Below, in pieces: positions 1 through 8,508 of a stretch of 64,000 bases of DNA. The notes under the pieces are model-generated. The model was given only the letters and a program-made list of their open reading frames with translations, had not been told where the DNA came from and did no database searches. Position 1 is the first letter of the stretch. Every line of letters begins with the position of its first letter. Both the position numbers and the translations under genes were made by a program. This DNA is from Bosea sp. BIWAKO-01 (GTDB taxonomy: Bacteria; Pseudomonadota; Alphaproteobacteria; Rhizobiales; Beijerinckiaceae): NCBI RefSeq assembly GCF_001748145.1, contig NZ_BCQA01000001.1, positions 5,482,501 to 5,546,500 on the forward strand, written 5' to 3'.

Positions 1-269
1 TTGGCGGAACGCTCCTTGATGCCACCCGGGAAGCCGGTGTGATGGTAGTAGACCTTCTGGTCGCGCTTGCGACCCGTCAGGACCACCTTCTCGGCGTTGA
101 TGACGATGATGTTGTCGCCACAGTCGACATGCGGGGTGTAGGCGGCCTTGTGCTTGCCGCGCAGACGCATCGCCACAACGGAGGCGAGACGACCAACGAC
201 CAGCCCGGAGGCATCGATCACAACCCACTTCTTCTCGACGTCGGCGGGCTTGAGCGAGACGGTCTTCAT
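1..269 (-). CDS. rplM: 50S ribosomal protein L13 (N-terminal part)
   Basis: The 89 visible residues match the L13 N-terminus: MKTVSLKP start, a [10 protein letters not shown] stretch, then the [10 protein letters not shown] and [11 protein letters not shown] signatures. L13 is an early-assembling protein of the large ribosomal subunit. The gene runs off the left edge, so its C-terminus is not visible; in this group rpsI usually follows. The ATG is at 267-269 on the complement, and a perfect 8-bp hairpin lies about 34 bases upstream in the leader. A PaaI thioesterase gene lies upstream on the same strand, an order common in Hyphomicrobiales. Confidence 0.97.
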   Translation of the reverse strand, partial: MKTVSLKPADVEKKWVVIDASGLVVGRLASVVAMRLRGKHKAAYTPHVDCGDNIIVINAEKVVLTGRKRDQKVYYHHTGFPGGIKERSA

Positions 270-302
270 CGCGGCACCCTTCGGTTGCTTGAAAAAGGAC
301 AA

Positions 303-322
303 GCCGCCGGAAGGCCGGCGGC
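303..322 (-). promoter_or_regulatory. Hairpin in the rplM leader
   Basis: GCCGCCGG and CCGGCGGC form a perfect 8-bp stem with a 4-base loop, 34 bases before the rplM start codon. On the minus strand the hairpin is followed by TTGTCCTTTTTC. It could be a leader structure used in ribosomal protein autoregulation, or a weak terminator for the upstream thioesterase gene. The sequence alone does not decide. Confidence 0.4.
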
Positions 323-553
323 GGTGTGGGGCGGTGGATAGGGGCATGCTGCCGTACTGTCAAGCACCACGATCACGCCTCAAGGCGAAAAATCGCATTG
401 TTTTCAGTGCAATGGCAAAAACGGTATTTAGGTACCGTATTCCCATCCAGCGATCCTGCGAGGTTCGGCAGGATCGTCCCTTTTTCTGCGCCTCTCGCGG
501 GGCTTCGATTCCCCCAGGGAGACCGATCTGCGGCCAGGACGAGCGCTCGAATC

Positions 554-982
554 CTAGCGCTCCGACGGAATCGAGTAGGTGCCGGTGGCATGGCAGACCA
601 TCGCGCTGCCGCCTTGCGAGAACAGCGCGACCTCTCCGACGGCGAGCCGCTTGCCGAGCTTGAGCAGCCTGGCCTCCGCGATCAGCGCCACCGGCCCCGG
701 CTTGCGCAGGAAATTGTAATTGAGGCTCGTCGTCACGGCGAGGCCGACCGGGCCGATCTGGGCGAGGATCGCGACATAGAGGGCGAGATCAGCCAGCGCC
801 ATCATGGTCGGGCCGGAGATCGTGCCCCCCGGGCGCAAATGCCGCTCGTGATAGTCGCAGCGCATGCGCGCCGTCAGCGGGCCGACATCTTCGATGAAAT
901 AGGTGCGCCCGCCATAATGGAGTTGCGGGAAGACCTGATCGAGATAGGTCTCCACCTCTGAGATCGTCATGCGGGGTGTCAT
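554..982 (-). CDS. PaaI-family hotdog-fold thioesterase
   Basis: A 142-residue protein of the PaaI/YdiI hotdog thioesterase type, which hydrolyses acyl-CoA thioesters in the cytoplasm. The middle holds the family pattern HLRPGGTISGPTMMALAD, where a conserved Gly-Gly precedes the active-site helix; the C-terminal strand region is LLKLGKRLAVGEVALFSQGG. The ATG at 982 (MTPRMTISEV) is used; an in-frame ATG four codons later at 970 is the alternative. It is divergent from the enoyl-CoA hydratase gene and lies upstream of rplM. The natural substrate cannot be told from sequence. Confidence 0.88.
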   Translation of the reverse strand: MTPRMTISEVETYLDQVFPQLHYGGRTYFIEDVGPLTARMRCDYHERHLRPGGTISGPTMMALADLALYVAILAQIGPVGLAVTTSLNYNFLRKPGPVALIAEARLLKLGKRLAVGEVALFSQGGSAMVCHATGTYSIPSER

Positions 983-1073
983 GTGCGGGAAACCGGATGC
1001 CAGCGGGAAACTCCTCCCCTTGCAGCATGACGGTTGGGCTCCGACAATAGCCACGGACGCGAAAGGCCATGCC

Positions 1074-1889
1074 ATGAATGCCCATATCGAGCCCGACATC
1101 GCCCCGGTTCTGCTGCGCGCAGACCAGGACGGCATCGCGACACTGACGCTGAACCGTCCGCAGGCGCGCAATCCGCTTGGCGAAGCGATGCTGGCCGCGT
1201 TGAGCGAAGCTTTCGGGGCCATTGCTGAGGACCAGACGGTGCGCGCCGTCGTGCTGACGGCCGCCGGCCCGGTCTTCTCTGCCGGTCATGACCTCAAGGA
1301 GATGAGCGCGCACCGCTCCGATCCGGACCGTGGCCGTGCCTATTTCACCGATATCCTTGGCCGCTGCTCGGCCATGATGCAGCAGATCACCGCTCTGCCC
1401 CAGCCGGTCATTGCAGCGGTGGAAGGCACGGCGACCGCTGCAGGCTGCCAGCTCGTCGCGACCTGCGATCTCGCCGTCGCCGGTGCGCAGGCGCGGTTCT
1501 GTACCCCCGGCGTCCATATCGGGCTGTTCTGCTCGACGCCCATGGTGGCGCTCTCGCGCAATCTCGCGGCCAAGCATGCGCTGGAGATGCTGCTGCTGGG
1601 CGAGATGATCCCGGCCGAGGAGGCCGCACGGATGGGGCTGGTCAACCGGGTCGTTCCGGCAGGTGCTGCGCTTGCGGAGGCCTTGCGACTGGCGGGCGTG
1701 ATCGCATCGAAATCGCCAGCCACCGTGAAGATCGGCAAGCGCGCCTTCTACCAGCAGCGCGAGATGGGCCTCGCGGCAGCCTATGACCACGCATCGGCGG
1801 TCATGGTCGAGAACATGCTCGCCCGCGACGCCGAGGAAGGGATCGGCGCCTTCATGGGGAAACGCCAGCCGGTCTGGAGCGGCAACTAG
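1074..1889 (+). CDS. Enoyl-CoA hydratase/isomerase family protein
   Basis: A 271-residue crotonase-fold protein. Visible family marks are the N-terminal LTLNRPQARNPLG strand-turn, the first oxyanion-hole segment FSAGHDLKEM near residue 70, and the second Gly-rich segment VEGTATAAGCQLVATCDLAVA near residue 118. After the second oxyanion segment a typical hydratase would show catalytic Glu positions; here the stretch is FCTPGVHIGLFCSTP, so the reaction (hydratase, isomerase or other) is uncertain. The ATG at 1074 (MNAHIEP) fits the family N-terminus better than upstream in-frame starts. It is divergent from the thioesterase gene, and the pair may act in acyl-CoA turnover. Confidence 0.88.
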   Translation: MNAHIEPDIAPVLLRADQDGIATLTLNRPQARNPLGEAMLAALSEAFGAIAEDQTVRAVVLTAAGPVFSAGHDLKEMSAHRSDPDRGRAYFTDILGRCSAMMQQITALPQPVIAAVEGTATAAGCQLVATCDLAVAGAQARFCTPGVHIGLFCSTPMVALSRNLAAKHALEMLLLGEMIPAEEAARMGLVNRVVPAGAALAEALRLAGVIASKSPATVKIGKRAFYQQREMGLAAAYDHASAVMVENMLARDAEEGIGAFMGKRQPVWSGN

Positions 1890-1999
1890 CGGCTCACGAA
1901 CCTCAGCCGGGCTCTCTCCATCCATCCAGAATCAGCGCCGCACGCGGCGACAACCGAGACACGCTGCGGCCGCGTGCAGCTATCCATCAGGCGCCTGTT

Positions 2000-2431
2000 T
2001 CACAGGATCGCGGGAAAATGCTCCGGCGTCTCGGTCTGCAGGTGCTCCTTGGCCTCTCCTTCCGGCTGCGGCACGGCTGGCAACTGCAAAACGGTCGCCC
2101 TTTGTCCCGTAGACAGGTTCGTCAGCAGAATGACCTGCCCGTCGGGCAGCTCGAGCGCATCGTGATGCGCATAGGGCTTGTCGAGATCGATCTGACGGAA
2201 GCGGGCCATCGTCGCTGCCATCTTGCGATGCGGCAGGAAGCCGACCACCCTATCGCACTCGATCTCCCTCGCGAACGCCAGCTCCGTGCCGGGCAGCACG
2301 CAGACTGCCACCTCCGGCTGTGCCGAGGTGCAGAATCCGCGCGTGCTCGAATTCGGGAAGCTGGTGGTCGTCAGTTCGTCGCCCACTTTGGCGGGAGTGG
2401 ACATCACATTGTGCAGGCTATAGTCGCACAT
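2000..2431 (-). CDS. Conserved hypothetical protein (MCDYSLH family)
   Basis: A 143-residue cytoplasmic protein beginning MCDYSLHNVMSTPAKVGD. I recognise the N-terminus as that of a conserved, uncharacterised alphaproteobacterial family, but know no function. The start is fixed by the strong Shine-Dalgarno AAAGGAGGG a few bases upstream of the ATG at 2431. The protein has Cys near its start and in the FCTSAQPEVAVCVLPG segment and no membrane segment. It is convergent with the enoyl-CoA hydratase gene and divergent from the CoA-binding protein gene. Confidence 0.82.
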   Translation of the reverse strand: MCDYSLHNVMSTPAKVGDELTTTSFPNSSTRGFCTSAQPEVAVCVLPGTELAFAREIECDRVVGFLPHRKMAATMARFRQIDLDKPYAHHDALELPDGQVILLTNLSTGQRATVLQLPAVPQPEGEAKEHLQTETPEHFPAIL

Positions 2432-2580
2432 GGTAGACCCTCCTTTCATGACGGAACAACCGGGGTTGTTCGCCCTGTGTTCCATTACATCAGATAAGAG
2501 TGGCAAAGCTGTGGTTCAGCCCCTCGGCGCCAAAATACCTGGGCATGATCGCCGCGTATTTCTCGTGAGGATTCAGCACC

Positions 2581-3111
2581 TTGAATCATGAGGTCTATGA
2601 AGATGCGCTAATCCGCCGCATCCTGCGCGAGGTGAAGACCGTCGCTCTGGTCGGCGCCTCGGCCAACGAGGCGCGGCCGAGCTGGATCGTCACCAAATAT
2701 CTGCTCGATCGCGGTTATGACGTCATCCCCGTCAATCCCGGCCTTGCCGGCCAGACACTTCTCGGCAAGACGGTCTACGGCTCGTTGAAGGAGATTCCGG
2801 TTCCGGTCGACATGGTCGAGATCTTCCGCAATTCGGAAGCCGCCGGGCCGATCACGGACGAGGCTTTGGCACTCTCGCCTCTGCCGAAAGTGATCTGGAT
2901 GCAGCTGTCCGTCCGCAATGGCGCGGCCGCCGCCCGCGCCGAGGCCAAGGGCCTCACCGTGATCATGAACCGCTGCCCGAAGATCGAGTATGGCCGGCTC
3001 TCCGGGGAGATCGGCTGGCAGGGCATCAACTCGCGCATCATCTCGAACAAGAGGCCGCAACTGGCCGGCAAGGGCTTCCAGAAATTGTCGATCAACCGGC
3101 CCGGGACCTGA
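2581..3111 (+). CDS. CoA-binding domain protein (YccU-like)
   Basis: A 176-residue protein with a single Rossmann-type CoA-binding domain as in the succinyl-CoA synthetase alpha N-terminus. It shows VKTVALVGASANEARPS (nucleotide loop), GYDVIPVNPGLAGQ, and the closing segment NRCPKIEYGRL. A TTG start at 2581 is used because the family usually begins M-N-H-x-x-Y and the residues here are NHEVYEDALI; a purine-rich GTGAGGA lies upstream. These proteins bind CoA in vitro but their role is unknown. A FAD monooxygenase gene follows 25 bases later, so they probably share a transcript. Confidence 0.87.
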   Translation: MNHEVYEDALIRRILREVKTVALVGASANEARPSWIVTKYLLDRGYDVIPVNPGLAGQTLLGKTVYGSLKEIPVPVDMVEIFRNSEAAGPITDEALALSPLPKVIWMQLSVRNGAAAARAEAKGLTVIMNRCPKIEYGRLSGEIGWQGINSRIISNKRPQLAGKGFQKLSINRPGT

Positions 3112-3136
3112 CCCGGCCATCTCCAGGGAAACGGCG

Positions 3137-4366
3137 ATGCGCGAGGAAACGACCACTTGCTGCATCGCCGGAGGCGGCCCCGCCGGGATGATGCTCGGTT
3201 TCCTGCTCGCGCGAGCCGGCATCGAGGTCACGGTGCTGGAAAAGCACGCCGATTTCCTCCGGGATTTCCGCGGCGACACGATCCACCCGTCGACACTCGA
3301 ACTGATGCATGAACTCGGGCTGCTCGAGGCCTTCCTGAAGCTGCCGCACAGCAAGGAAGACCATATCGTCGCGCGCTTCGGAGACGACGAGATCACGCTC
3401 GCCGATTTCAGCCATTTGCCGGTCAAGGCTCCCTATGTCGCCTTCATGCCGCAATGGGATTTCCTCGACTTCCTGGCGGAACGGGGACGCGAGCAGCCCT
3501 CCTTCCATCTTCGGATGCAGACAAAGGCCGAGGGGCTGATCAAGCAGAACGGGCGCGTAGCTGGCGTCACGGCCATGGCGCCCGACGGCCCGCTTTCGAT
3601 CAGGGCCGATCTCGTGGTTGCGGCTGACGGGCGCAGTTCCGATTTGCGCGCGGCCTCCGGCCTCCCGGTGAACGTGCTCGGCGCGCCGATGGACGTGCTC
3701 TGGTTCCGGCTCTCGCGCAACAAGAGCGATCGCAACCAGACCTTCGGTCAGGTCGCGGGCGGGCGCTTCTTCATCATGCTCAACCGCGGCGACTACTGGC
3801 AATGCGCCTTCATCATCCCAAAGGGTTCGCTGGAATCCTTGCAGGTCCGGGGCATGCGGGCCTTCCGGGACGGTGTCGTCGCGCTCTCGCCCTTTCTCAA
3901 GGACCGGATAGCGGAGCTGCGCAGCTGGGACGACGTCAAGCTGCTCTCGGTCGCCGTCGATCGCCTGACTCGCTGGTGGAAGCCCGGCCTGCTCTGCATC
4001 GGCGACGCTGCGCATGCGATGTCCCCGATCGGCGGCGTCGGCATCAATCTGGCGGTGCAGGATGCCGTCGCAACGGCCAACCTGCTGGCAGCGCCGCTCC
4101 GCGAGAAGCGGCTGACGGATACCGCTCTGGCAGCCGTGCAGCATCGCCGTGAATTCCCGGCAAAACTCACCCAATCCATGCAGATCGCGATCCAGAATCG
4201 GGTGATCGCGCCGCTGCTCGCCAGCCGCGGACCGGTGGCGCCGCCTCTGCCGCTACGGCTCCTGCAACGCTTCCCGCTGCTGCGCCGCCTGCCGGCACGG
4301 CTGATCGGCCTGGGAATCAGGCCGGAGCATATCGGCCCCGCTCTCAGGCCTGTCCGGCCGAATTGA
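3137..4366 (+). CDS. FAD-dependent monooxygenase (PHBH/UbiH fold)
   Basis: A 409-residue class A flavoprotein monooxygenase. It has the N-terminal dinucleotide loop IAGGGPAGMMLG, the central motif VVAADGRSSDLRAASG (DG motif) and the C-terminal flavin-ribityl motif LLCIGDAAHAMSPIGGVGIN (GD motif). Such enzymes hydroxylate aromatic or quinone-like substrates with NAD(P)H and O2. The substrate is not apparent. The ATG at 3137 puts the FAD loop at residue 11, as expected. The gene closely follows the CoA-binding protein gene and precedes metY. Confidence 0.9.
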   Translation: MREETTTCCIAGGGPAGMMLGFLLARAGIEVTVLEKHADFLRDFRGDTIHPSTLELMHELGLLEAFLKLPHSKEDHIVARFGDDEITLADFSHLPVKAPYVAFMPQWDFLDFLAERGREQPSFHLRMQTKAEGLIKQNGRVAGVTAMAPDGPLSIRADLVVAADGRSSDLRAASGLPVNVLGAPMDVLWFRLSRNKSDRNQTFGQVAGGRFFIMLNRGDYWQCAFIIPKGSLESLQVRGMRAFRDGVVALSPFLKDRIAELRSWDDVKLLSVAVDRLTRWWKPGLLCIGDAAHAMSPIGGVGINLAVQDAVATANLLAAPLREKRLTDTALAAVQHRREFPAKLTQSMQIAIQNRVIAPLLASRGPVAPPLPLRLLQRFPLLRRLPARLIGLGIRPEHIGPALRPVRPN

Positions 4367-4433
4367 CGCCGCACAGAGCGTTCGTTAAATCGAACGAGAC
4401 CGTTTCACGATCAGAATTTGCAGGGAGCACGCC

Positions 4434-5711
4434 ATGTCAGACCGCTCACCGGGTTTCCATACGCTCGCCATTCATGCCGGTGCAGCGCCTGATGCAGCCA
4501 CCGGCGCGCGCGCCACGCCGATCTACCAGACGACATCCTTCGTCTTCGACGATGTCGACCACGCCGCCTCGCTGTTCGGCCTGCAGGCTTTCGGCAACAT
4601 CTATACGCGGATCGGCAACCCGACCAACGCAGTGCTCGAGGAGCGCGTCGCCGCGCTCGAGGGCGGCACCGCGGCGCTCGCCGTCGCGTCTGGCCACGCC
4701 GCCGAGTTCCTCTGCTTCCACGCCCTGCTGCAGCCGGGCGATGAGTTCGTCGCCGCGCGCAAGCTCTATGGCGGTTCGATCAACCAGTTCAATCATTCCT
4801 ACAAGAATTTCGGCTGGAACGTGATCTGGGCCGATTCCGACGATCTCGAGAGTTTCGCCGCCGCGGTGACCCCGCGCACCAAGGCGATCTTCATCGAGTC
4901 GATCGCCAATCCGGGCGGCGTGATCGTCGACATTGCCGGCGTCGCGGCCATCGCCAAGAAGCACAACATCCCGCTCATCGTCGACAACACGATGGCGAGC
5001 CCCTACCTGATCCGCCCGTTCGAGCACGGTGCCGACATCATCGTGCATTCCGCGACCAAGTTCCTGGGCGGGCACGGCAACTCGATCGGCGGCCTGATCG
5101 TCGATGGCGGCTCGTTCAACTGGGTGGGCGATGAGCGCTACCCGATGCTGTCCAAGCCGCGGCCGGAATACAACGGCATGGTGCTCGGCGAGACCTTCGG
5201 CAATTTCGCCTTCGCCATCGCGACCCGCGTGCTCGGCCTGCGCGACATGGGCCCGGCGCTCTCGCCCTTCAATGCCTTCATGATCCTGACGGGCATCGAG
5301 ACCCTGCCGCTGCGAATGCAGCGCCACTGCGAGAGCGCGCTCGCTGTCGCAAAGCACCTCTCGACGCATCCGGCAATCGAATGGGTCAGCTATCCCGGCC
5401 TGGACGGCGATAAATATCACGACCTCGCCAAGCGCTACTCGCCGAAGGGCGCGGGCGCGGTCTTCACCATCGGCCTGAAGGGCGGCTATGACGCCGGCGT
5501 CAAGCTGGTCTCGAACCTGCAGCTGTTCTCGCATCTCGCCAATATCGGCGATACGCGCTCGCTGGTGATCCACCCTGCCTCGACGACGCATCGCCAGCTC
5601 TCGGACGCACAGAAGACCGCGTCGGGCGCCGGACCGGAGGTCGTGCGCCTCTCGATCGGGCTCGAGGACGTGGCCGACCTGATCGGCGATCTCGACCAGG
5701 CGCTGATCTAG
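4434..5711 (+). CDS. metY: O-acetylhomoserine aminocarboxypropyltransferase
   Basis: A 425-residue PLP enzyme of the Cys/Met metabolism family. It makes homocysteine (or methionine) from O-acetylhomoserine and sulfide (or methanethiol). The opening FHTLAIHAGAAPDAATGARATPIYQTTSF is typical of O-acetylhomoserine sulfhydrylases, and the PLP-binding lysine is K209 in HSATKFLGGHGN. Length matches the family (about 425-430), which separates it from the shorter MetB/MetC/MetZ. It starts with ATG and a GGGAG box upstream. A perfect 18-bp terminator hairpin follows the stop. No upstream SAM riboswitch was recognised. Confidence 0.93.
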   Translation: MSDRSPGFHTLAIHAGAAPDAATGARATPIYQTTSFVFDDVDHAASLFGLQAFGNIYTRIGNPTNAVLEERVAALEGGTAALAVASGHAAEFLCFHALLQPGDEFVAARKLYGGSINQFNHSYKNFGWNVIWADSDDLESFAAAVTPRTKAIFIESIANPGGVIVDIAGVAAIAKKHNIPLIVDNTMASPYLIRPFEHGADIIVHSATKFLGGHGNSIGGLIVDGGSFNWVGDERYPMLSKPRPEYNGMVLGETFGNFAFAIATRVLGLRDMGPALSPFNAFMILTGIETLPLRMQRHCESALAVAKHLSTHPAIEWVSYPGLDGDKYHDLAKRYSPKGAGAVFTIGLKGGYDAGVKLVSNLQLFSHLANIGDTRSLVIHPASTTHRQLSDAQKTASGAGPEVVRLSIGLEDVADLIGDLDQALI

Positions 5712-5756
5712 CATCCGGCCGCGATTCGACGGGGCGTCCCCCGGGAAGAGAAATGC

Positions 5757-5803
5757 AGACCCGGGATCCCTGCCTGAACCATTCCGGCAGGGATCCCGGG
5801 TCT
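5757..5803. terminator. Bidirectional intrinsic terminator between metY and ctaA
   Basis: Bases 5757-5774 and 5786-5803 are perfect reverse complements (18-bp stem, 11-base loop). A T-rich CTTTCTTTTG follows on the plus strand and an A-rich run precedes it. It lies 46 bases after the metY stop and 38 bases from the end of ctaA on the other strand, so it can serve both. Confidence 0.92.
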
Positions 5804-5840
5804 CTTTCTTTTGCCGCGGCGCGACAGCGTTCAGGTGGCG

Positions 5841-6920
5841 TCAGGCCCGGACAGGATGCGCGGTGCTGGCCCCGCTCCGCGTGACATGCACGACTGTCAT
5901 CGCCAGCACCATGAAGGCGAGCGCCTGATGGGCGAGCCCCGCCCAGAGCGGGACCACCAGCAGCAGCGTAACGATGCCGAGCGCGGCCTGTGCCAGGGTG
6001 AGGCCGGCAATCGCCGTTGCGCGCTTGGCGCTGCCTGACCCAGGCGCTGCGCGGCGCATCGCAACGGCATGCCAGAGCGCGGCCGCCAGCAACAGATAGG
6101 CGCCGATGCGGTGGTTGAACTGCACCAGGGCGACGTTATCGACAAAGTTCTCCCAGAGCGGCGTCTGAGCAAACAGCGTCGACGAAGCGGGAACCAGCCC
6201 CCCATCCATCAGCGGCCAGGTGTTGAAGGTGAAGCCCGCACGGGAGCCGGCGACGAGGCCGCCAAGCGCGATCTGCGCGAAGGTGAGCACCAGCAACACC
6301 CAGGCGGCCACGCGGCCCCTCGCCTGCTCGACCCGCCGCAGCGGCGTCAGCCAGGTGGCGAACGCGACAACGGCGGCGAAGAACAGGCCGGCGAAGGTGA
6401 GATGAAGCGTCAGCTTGACCGGCGCGACCGCGATCATGCCTGGCTGGAGCCCGGACGCGACCATGATCCAGCCGATCGTACCCTGCAGGCCAAGCAGCAG
6501 CCCCATGCCGAACAGCACGGCACTCTGGCGCCAGGGCAGGAGCCTGCGGAGCGCGACGACAAGGAAGCCGAGGAGATAGACCAAGCCGATGAAACGGCCG
6601 AGCTGACGGTGCCCCCACTCCCACCAGAAGATGAACTTGAACTCCGACAGCGCCATGCCGGCATTGAGCAGCTGGTACTGCGGGCTCGCGCGGTACTTCT
6701 CGAATTCCAGCGCCCAGGCGGCGTCGGAGAGCGGCGGGATCGCGCCGGTGACCGGTCGCCACTCGGTGATCGAGAGGCCTGAGCCGGTCAGGCGGGTTGC
6801 GCCGCCGACCACGACCATCGCGAAGACGAGTGCCGCGACGATCCAGAGCCAGCGGCGGATGCCTGCGTGGTTGGCGGAGCTGACAGCGCCGCCACGCGGC
6901 TGATCGAGAGCAATCGTCAC
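5841..6920 (-). CDS. ctaA: Heme A synthase (COX15/CtaA)
   Basis: A 359-residue integral membrane enzyme oxidising heme O to heme A for aa3-type cytochrome oxidase. It shows the family segments GGATRLTGSGLSITEW, FKFIFWWEWGHRQLGR (conserved His pair region) and, in the second half, VQFNHRIGAYLLL and LWAGLAHQALAF. These are the paired heme-ligand histidines of the two four-helix halves. About eight hydrophobic segments are visible. It starts at the ATG at 6920 and is divergent from the DUF2842 gene, a neighbour pairing usual in alphaproteobacteria. Its presence implies an aerobic organism with an A-type oxidase. Confidence 0.95.
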   Translation of the reverse strand: MTIALDQPRGGAVSSANHAGIRRWLWIVAALVFAMVVVGGATRLTGSGLSITEWRPVTGAIPPLSDAAWALEFEKYRASPQYQLLNAGMALSEFKFIFWWEWGHRQLGRFIGLVYLLGFLVVALRRLLPWRQSAVLFGMGLLLGLQGTIGWIMVASGLQPGMIAVAPVKLTLHLTFAGLFFAAVVAFATWLTPLRRVEQARGRVAAWVLLVLTFAQIALGGLVAGSRAGFTFNTWPLMDGGLVPASSTLFAQTPLWENFVDNVALVQFNHRIGAYLLLAAALWHAVAMRRAAPGSGSAKRATAIAGLTLAQAALGIVTLLLVVPLWAGLAHQALAFMVLAMTVVHVTRSGASTAHPVRA

Positions 6921-7044
6921 GGGATGGGGACCTCGGGTCGCAAATGTCGCGCTTCACAAGCGTCGTTGGGGGTGACAGATAGACCCGCGCGAAGACGCGA
7001 ACAACGCCCGCAATGCCGCAGCCGTGCCGGCATGGAGACGAGAG

Positions 7045-7257
7045 ATGACCCAGAGCCACCGCAAGCTGATCGGCACCGTGGTGATCCTGATCTTCGTCTG
7101 CGTCTATGCGCTGGTCGCCATGGCACTGGCGCAGGGCCGGATCACGGATGCGCCCAAGCTGGTGCAGACCATCGCCTATATCGCGCTCGGCCTCGCCTGG
7201 GTGTTGCCCCTGCTGCCGCTGATCAAGTGGATGGAACGGAAAGACGGGCCACGCTGA
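7045..7257 (+). CDS. DUF2842 small membrane protein
   Basis: A 70-residue protein with two hydrophobic segments (IGTVVILIFVCVYALVAMAL, then a second one from about residue 42) and a basic tail. It matches the pattern of the DUF2842 family found next to ctaA in alphaproteobacteria; the function is unknown. The ATG at 7045 has GGAGACGAG upstream and gives the usual MTQSHRKL-type start. A repeat element begins immediately after the stop codon. Confidence 0.82.
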   Translation: MTQSHRKLIGTVVILIFVCVYALVAMALAQGRITDAPKLVQTIAYIALGLAWVLPLLPLIKWMERKDGPR

Positions 7258-7352
7258 CATCGGCCCGAGAGTAGATTGAGGCTTTCGGACAAAGCCGTTG
7301 CAAACATAGAACCCTGGATCATCGGACCGGATATCCGGTCCGATGGGATCTA
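7258..7352 (-). repeat. RIME-like intergenic element, copy A
   Basis: First of four related elements (others at 14019, 18161 and 27449), here in reverse orientation to the rest. The complement reads a palindrome, then GTTTGCAACGGCTTTGTCC, then an imperfect CGAAAG/CTCGGG stem ending in GGGCCGATG. The palindrome at 7321-7344 is a perfect 24-base inverted repeat. The element lies between two convergent genes, starts directly after the DUF2842 stop and overlaps the deacetylase stop. It may act as a bidirectional terminator. Confidence 0.75.
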
Positions 7353-8402
7353 GCCGACATTCAGCCGCCGCCCCTTGTTCCAGAGCAGGAACGGCAGTCC
7401 CGACAGCAGCGCCCGCAGCGCTGCCTCGCTCTGGTGATAGCCATTCAGCGAGACACGCGGCAGCGCATGCAGATGCCGCTCATGCCGATCGAAGAGATGG
7501 CCCGGCCGCGTGGTGACGGCGCTTGTGAAGCCAGCCGCTCGGGCCAGGGCGAACTCACGCTTGCCGGCGGAGCCCGGATCGCCGACGGGATAGGCGAAAT
7601 GGCGAATGGGCAGGCCGAGCTCCTGCTCGAGCCGTGTCTTGCTCTCGACGATCTCGGCCCGGGCAAAATCCTCGGGATGCTTGGCGAGCATGGGGTGGCT
7701 CAGCGTATGCGCCCCAATGGTCACGCCGGGGGCGCCGGCGAGCGAGCGCAGCGTTTCCCAGGGCAGGCACTCGCGCTCGACCAGGGCTGCGCTGTCGATG
7801 CCGGCCTGACGCGCAAGCTCGGAAATCGCTGACAGCAGAATCGCTTCCGGCCCTTTGCGCAGACGCCAGTAGAGCGTCTCGAAGGCCAGCTGCTTCTCGC
7901 GATCGGATTCGGTGCGGGCCGAGAAGCCGCCATCCGGCAAGTCCAGGGCCAAATGCGGCAGAGCCCGGATCGCCTCCTCCATTTCCAGCCACCAGAGCCG
8001 CGCGGTGCGCTCGGCGAAGCCGGTCGTCACGAACAATGTCCAGGGTACGCCATGCTTGGCCAGGACCGGCCAGGCATGATCGAGATTGTCGCGATAGCCG
8101 TCGTCGAAGGTCAGCGCCACGAAGAAGCGCTGGGAGAGCGGGCTTTGCAGCCGCGCCACCGCTTCATCGAGCGAGACGATGTCATAGCCCTGCGCCTTGA
8201 TCAGTGTCAGCGTCTGGTCGAGGAATTCAGGCGTGATCTCCAGCAGGCGATTGGGGGCGAAGCCCCGTTCGCGCCAGGGCCGGACATGATGCAGGGTCAG
8301 AATTATGCCCGCGCCCTGAGCGATATCCTTCGCCCATCGGTCGGCGCCGGTCAGCGCAATCGCCTTGAATGCGGCGGAAAAGGCTTGGTGTCGCAGGCTC
8401 AT
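7350..8402 (-). CDS. Polysaccharide deacetylase family protein (NodB fold)
   Basis: A 350-residue carbohydrate esterase 4-type protein. Visible motifs are FVALTFDDGYRDN near residue 95 (catalytic Asp and metal Asp) and the metal-binding GAHTLSHP segment (H-x3-H) near residue 226. HFAYPVGDPG follows near residue 263. No signal peptide is obvious, so a cytoplasmic or membrane-associated role in modifying a glycan intermediate is possible. It opens the exopolysaccharide locus and is divergent from the CelD-like acyltransferase gene. The substrate is not determined. Confidence 0.88.
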   Translation of the reverse strand: MSLRHQAFSAAFKAIALTGADRWAKDIAQGAGIILTLHHVRPWRERGFAPNRLLEITPEFLDQTLTLIKAQGYDIVSLDEAVARLQSPLSQRFFVALTFDDGYRDNLDHAWPVLAKHGVPWTLFVTTGFAERTARLWWLEMEEAIRALPHLALDLPDGGFSARTESDREKQLAFETLYWRLRKGPEAILLSAISELARQAGIDSAALVERECLPWETLRSLAGAPGVTIGAHTLSHPMLAKHPEDFARAEIVESKTRLEQELGLPIRHFAYPVGDPGSAGKREFALARAAGFTSAVTTRPGHLFDRHERHLHALPRVSLNGYHQSEAALRALLSGLPFLLWNKGRRLNVG

Positions 8403-8508
8403 CCGGCTCCGGGCAGCAACCGCTCGCTAATATTGTTCGCCGATGCTTCGGCTGGTCGAAGACAACCTGGCAGGTTCGTTCACAATAGCGGGTTAAGGAC
8501 AGCGAGGA